32,032 nt of DNA from Anaeromyces robustus (taxonomy: Eukaryota; Neocallimastigomycota; Neocallimastigomycetes; Neocallimastigales; Neocallimastigaceae), in NCBI GenBank assembly GCA_002104895.1, contig MCFG01000419.1:25001-57032 (forward strand). The letters are read 5' to 3'. Below the pieces are notes generated by a model. It ran no database searches. It saw only the letters and a program-made list of their open reading frames with translations, and was not told where the DNA came from. This document shows positions 29,122-32,032 of this stretch, in pieces (the stretch's first letter is position 1; every line of letters starts with the position of its first letter). The translations under genes and the position numbers were made by a program.

Positions 29122-29130
29122 ATACAAATA
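29122..29130. repeat. Right 9-bp target-site duplication of MULE-like element
   Basis: ATACAAATA immediately follows the right inverted end and matches 27579-27587 exactly. Confidence 0.75.
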
Positions 29131-29134
29131 TAGT

Positions 29135-29183
29135 TAATTTAGAAAATGTATACATTGTAAAAATGTATGCATTTTCTAAATTA
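29135..29183. repeat. Hairpin, 22-bp arms, 5-base loop
   Basis: Arms 29135-29156 and 29162-29183 are inverted copies (TAATTTAGAAAATG...) with one mismatch, separated by GTAAA. It starts five bases outside the right target duplication of the MULE-like element. Confidence 0.9.
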
Positions 29184-29570
29184 GTAAAAATTAAAATTTT
29201 CTTTATTTTTTAATTTATTTATAATTTAATTAAAATATTTAATATAATATATTAACCATGGTGCTTTATATTATATTAATTAATTTAATATATTATTAAT
29301 ACAAAAGTAATACAACAAGATTTAAGGATTAAACAAAGAATTGGTTGAAAGTCAGAACAAACAAAAAAGAGGGGATGATGATTTAATGCTATATTTTTTT
29401 TAATTCAATTATTATTATTTTTTATTATTTACCATTATTGGTATTGTATTATTTATTAACAAGGGTTATAATTATAAATAATAATAAATAAAATAAATGT
29501 TATAATTATAAATAATAATATTTATATATTTTTTCAATATTTTACCATAAAAATAATATGAAAAAAAAAA

Positions 29571-29679
29571 GATTACTATTGTTTTAATTTTTAATATTTT
29601 TTTCTTTATTATAATTTTTTTCAAGTTTTATTTTTTTAATAATAGGGAAAAAATATTAAAAATTAAAACAATAGTAATC
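29571..29679. repeat. Inverted repeat, 32-bp perfect arms, ~45-bp spacer
   Basis: Arm 29571-29602 starts GATTACTATTGTTTTAATTT and is exactly complementary to 29648-29679. The whole unit is about 109 bp and is flanked by an A10 run on the left. No clear target duplication is visible. It could be a small MITE or foldback element, or a local inversion duplication. Confidence 0.9.
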
Positions 29680-32032
29680 ATTAACTAATTAAATATATAT
29701 TATTTAAATAATATAATAAATTGATATTTGTTTATATTCTTAATAATTTGGATAATTAGATAATTAGACCATGATAGGAAAAATAATAGTTAATAACATA
29801 ATTTAAGTTAATAATATTAAAATCACTTTATGTTAAGTATATTATTATAACGAATGCCGTTAAAAATGTAATATATTTTATGTAGATTTCTTTTTTTTAA
29901 AAATTCATATAACAAATGAAACTCATATGACAAATGAAACTATATGTAGATATAACTGTTTTAATAAATTAAGAATATATAATAATATATATTATATAAT
30001 ATGTACATTCATAATTTTTCCTATTTATTATTTAGTTATAATTATAATTAAAAAAAGATATAAATCATATAATGAATGAAAATAAACCTTGAAAATAGAT
30101 AAAATATACAAGGCATTAATAGTTATTTATTAATATATATTTATATTTAAAGGTTAAATACTTCATGATAATAAACTTTCTATTTTTAATTATAAAAATT
30201 TAATACAACTTCTTTGTATAACTTTAAACTTTATTTGATAAATTCTTTAATTAATTTTTATATTAAATATTTTTAATTAATGTAAAAATTAAAAAAAATT
30301 TTTTTTTTTTAATATACACAAAATGGAATATTTTTATTATTAATTAATTATAATGGCTAAAAAGACTTGAAAAAAATTGAAAAATTTATTCATATAATAA
30401 ATAAATATTTTTAATAAGTAAATAGATAAGTCACATTAATAATGTATAATATAATAAATATTATAATGTTATATTATTTAAAATATAAAAAAAAATAATT
30501 ATCGAAATTAAAAAAATATTAATAAACTGAACTATTTTTTTATATGTATAATATTGATTATCACACATATATCATTTGCTTAGTAATATATTTTTAAAAT
30601 GTTTTTAAAATTTTATTTTATACTTTTTATTTCTAATCCATTTTTTTTTTTCATATGCTTTTTGTTATTATTCATAATATATTTATTATATTATTATAAA
30701 TTTTATATATATTACAGTTAATTTATAATATATTTATTGTTTTATTGTAACATAATCTAATATACTTTAATATATACAAAACCCTGAATTTATATATATT
30801 ATAATATTTTTGAATTTAATTTAATAAGTAACTTTTTTTTTTATGTATTTTAAATGGATTATTTTTTATTATTATATTGGTATTGAAGACCGAGAATTCT
30901 ATAATATATTAAACTTTATTAAATAATATAATAAAATATATTCTATAATATTTTTTTATTATAGTTGAATATATTGTTTTTTAATTAAACAAATAAATAA
31001 CCTTTTTAAAATTTTAAAATATAATTTATATTAACAATATATAAAATATATTAACTGTATATTTAACCATATATTATTAATATATTATTAATTAAATTTA
31101 AATAAATTAAAAAATTTTTACAAAAAAAAAAAAAAATAAAGAAATATTTAGTAAAACAAAAAAAAAAGAAATTTTCTTTTTAAATTTTTTATAAAAAAAT
31201 AATATTATTATTAATAATATTAAATAGTAAAAAAAAAAAAAAAAAATAGGATATACAATAATGAAGATTTAGATATAAGGAAAGCAAAAGAAAAAAAATA
31301 AGAAAAGAAAGAAAATAAAAAATTATTATATTTATGTTTTAATAATTGTTTATTTTTATTCTAAAAAGTGAAATTTTATATTATAAATAATATAATCTTC
31401 ACTTTTATTTTTTTCTTTGAAGAATTTATATTTATATTATTAGAAGTTTAAAAAAAAGTTTTTATTAAAAGTATATAATATAATTTTTAATGAAACCATT
31501 TCTATTATTTGTGAAATGAAACAAGAATATTAAATAATTATATAACAATAAAAAAGCTTTTAATTTATAACCACAAGACAAGAAAAATACAATTCACATT
31601 ATATATATATTTTTCGTTATAAATATAAAATAAAATATTATATTATTCGACACTTAAAAAATATTTCAATAATAAAAAAGACAATCAGATTTTATATTGA
31701 GTTTATTTATATATATAAATATCTTTTTCTTTTTTTTAAATATTATTATTTTATAAATACAAAAACAGAATAATATCTATCCTTTTGAGAAAAAAGAGAA
31801 ATAACGAAGAATAAATATCATTAACAAATATTGATTATTAGGCTAATATCATTTTTTTGATCCAAAATAAGAAAAAAAATTATATTTTTTTTTTTTATTT
31901 ATTATATATATTATTTTTTTTTTAAACAAACAAACAAACAAACAGAATTATCAAATACAAACAAGCAAACATTTTTAACGCATACGCAGTATTATATATT
32001 TTTTTTAAATAAAATAAAAAACATATTACATA

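Larger units (their letters stand above)
29131..32032. other. Right-hand intergenic region, no gene seen
   Basis: No exon or RNA gene is supported. It contains two strong hairpins (listed), a less A/T-rich island near 29300-29385 with no usable frame, and an imperfect stem AAAAGTGAA...TTCACTTTT near 31365-31407. A CAAA array sits at about 31926-31943 with related CAAACAAGCAAACA to 31972. The last resembles the CAAAAA leader upstream of the second 7TM gene and might precede a plus-strand gene beyond the window. Confidence 0.6.

Overview
This is an extremely A+T-rich nuclear eukaryotic window. By eye, intergenic DNA and introns are about nine-tenths A/T, with many homopolymers and microsatellites, while exons are visibly less extreme. 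The genes are dense with short GT-AG introns (19 in the TIMELESS gene, 20 in CSE1, 6 in VPS60), so single open reading frames badly under-represent them. I rebuilt each gene by joining exons whose splice phases match and whose translations stay on-family. The composition, intron density, 7TM genes and a MULE-type transposon relic best fit an anaerobic gut fungus (Neocallimastigomycota). That assignment is inference; no rRNA or other marker is present to prove it.

Layout: 1-1124 is repeat-bearing intergenic DNA. 1125-2317(+) and 5193-6386(+) are a tandem pair of paralogous seven-transmembrane, GPCR-like proteins (349 and 351 aa). Each has one phase-0 intron exactly at the TM7/cytoplasmic-tail border. 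7128-13649(-) is a 20-exon TIMELESS/Tof1/Swi1 replication-fork protection protein (1165 aa). 14166-16475(+), head-to-head with it, is an 11-exon gene for a Lys/Asn-rich helical protein (about 372 aa) that I do not recognise. 17397-19017(-) is a 7-exon ESCRT-III subunit VPS60/CHMP5 (218 aa). 20293-25946(-) is a 21-exon CSE1/exportin-2 (974 aa). From 25947 to the end no host gene is visible. This stretch holds a C-free/TTTA microsatellite tract, a 1534-bp MULE-like element with 22-bp inverted ends and a 9-bp target duplication, and two strong hairpin-forming inverted repeats.

The host genes look like independent housekeeping functions: replication fork stability, endosomal ESCRT-III and importin-alpha recycling. 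They do not form an operon-like system. The most unusual content is the paired 7TM family, the microexon-rich 5' end of the TIMELESS gene, very long homopolymers placed against splice sites, and the MULE relic. I did not find a convincing new multi-gene system.
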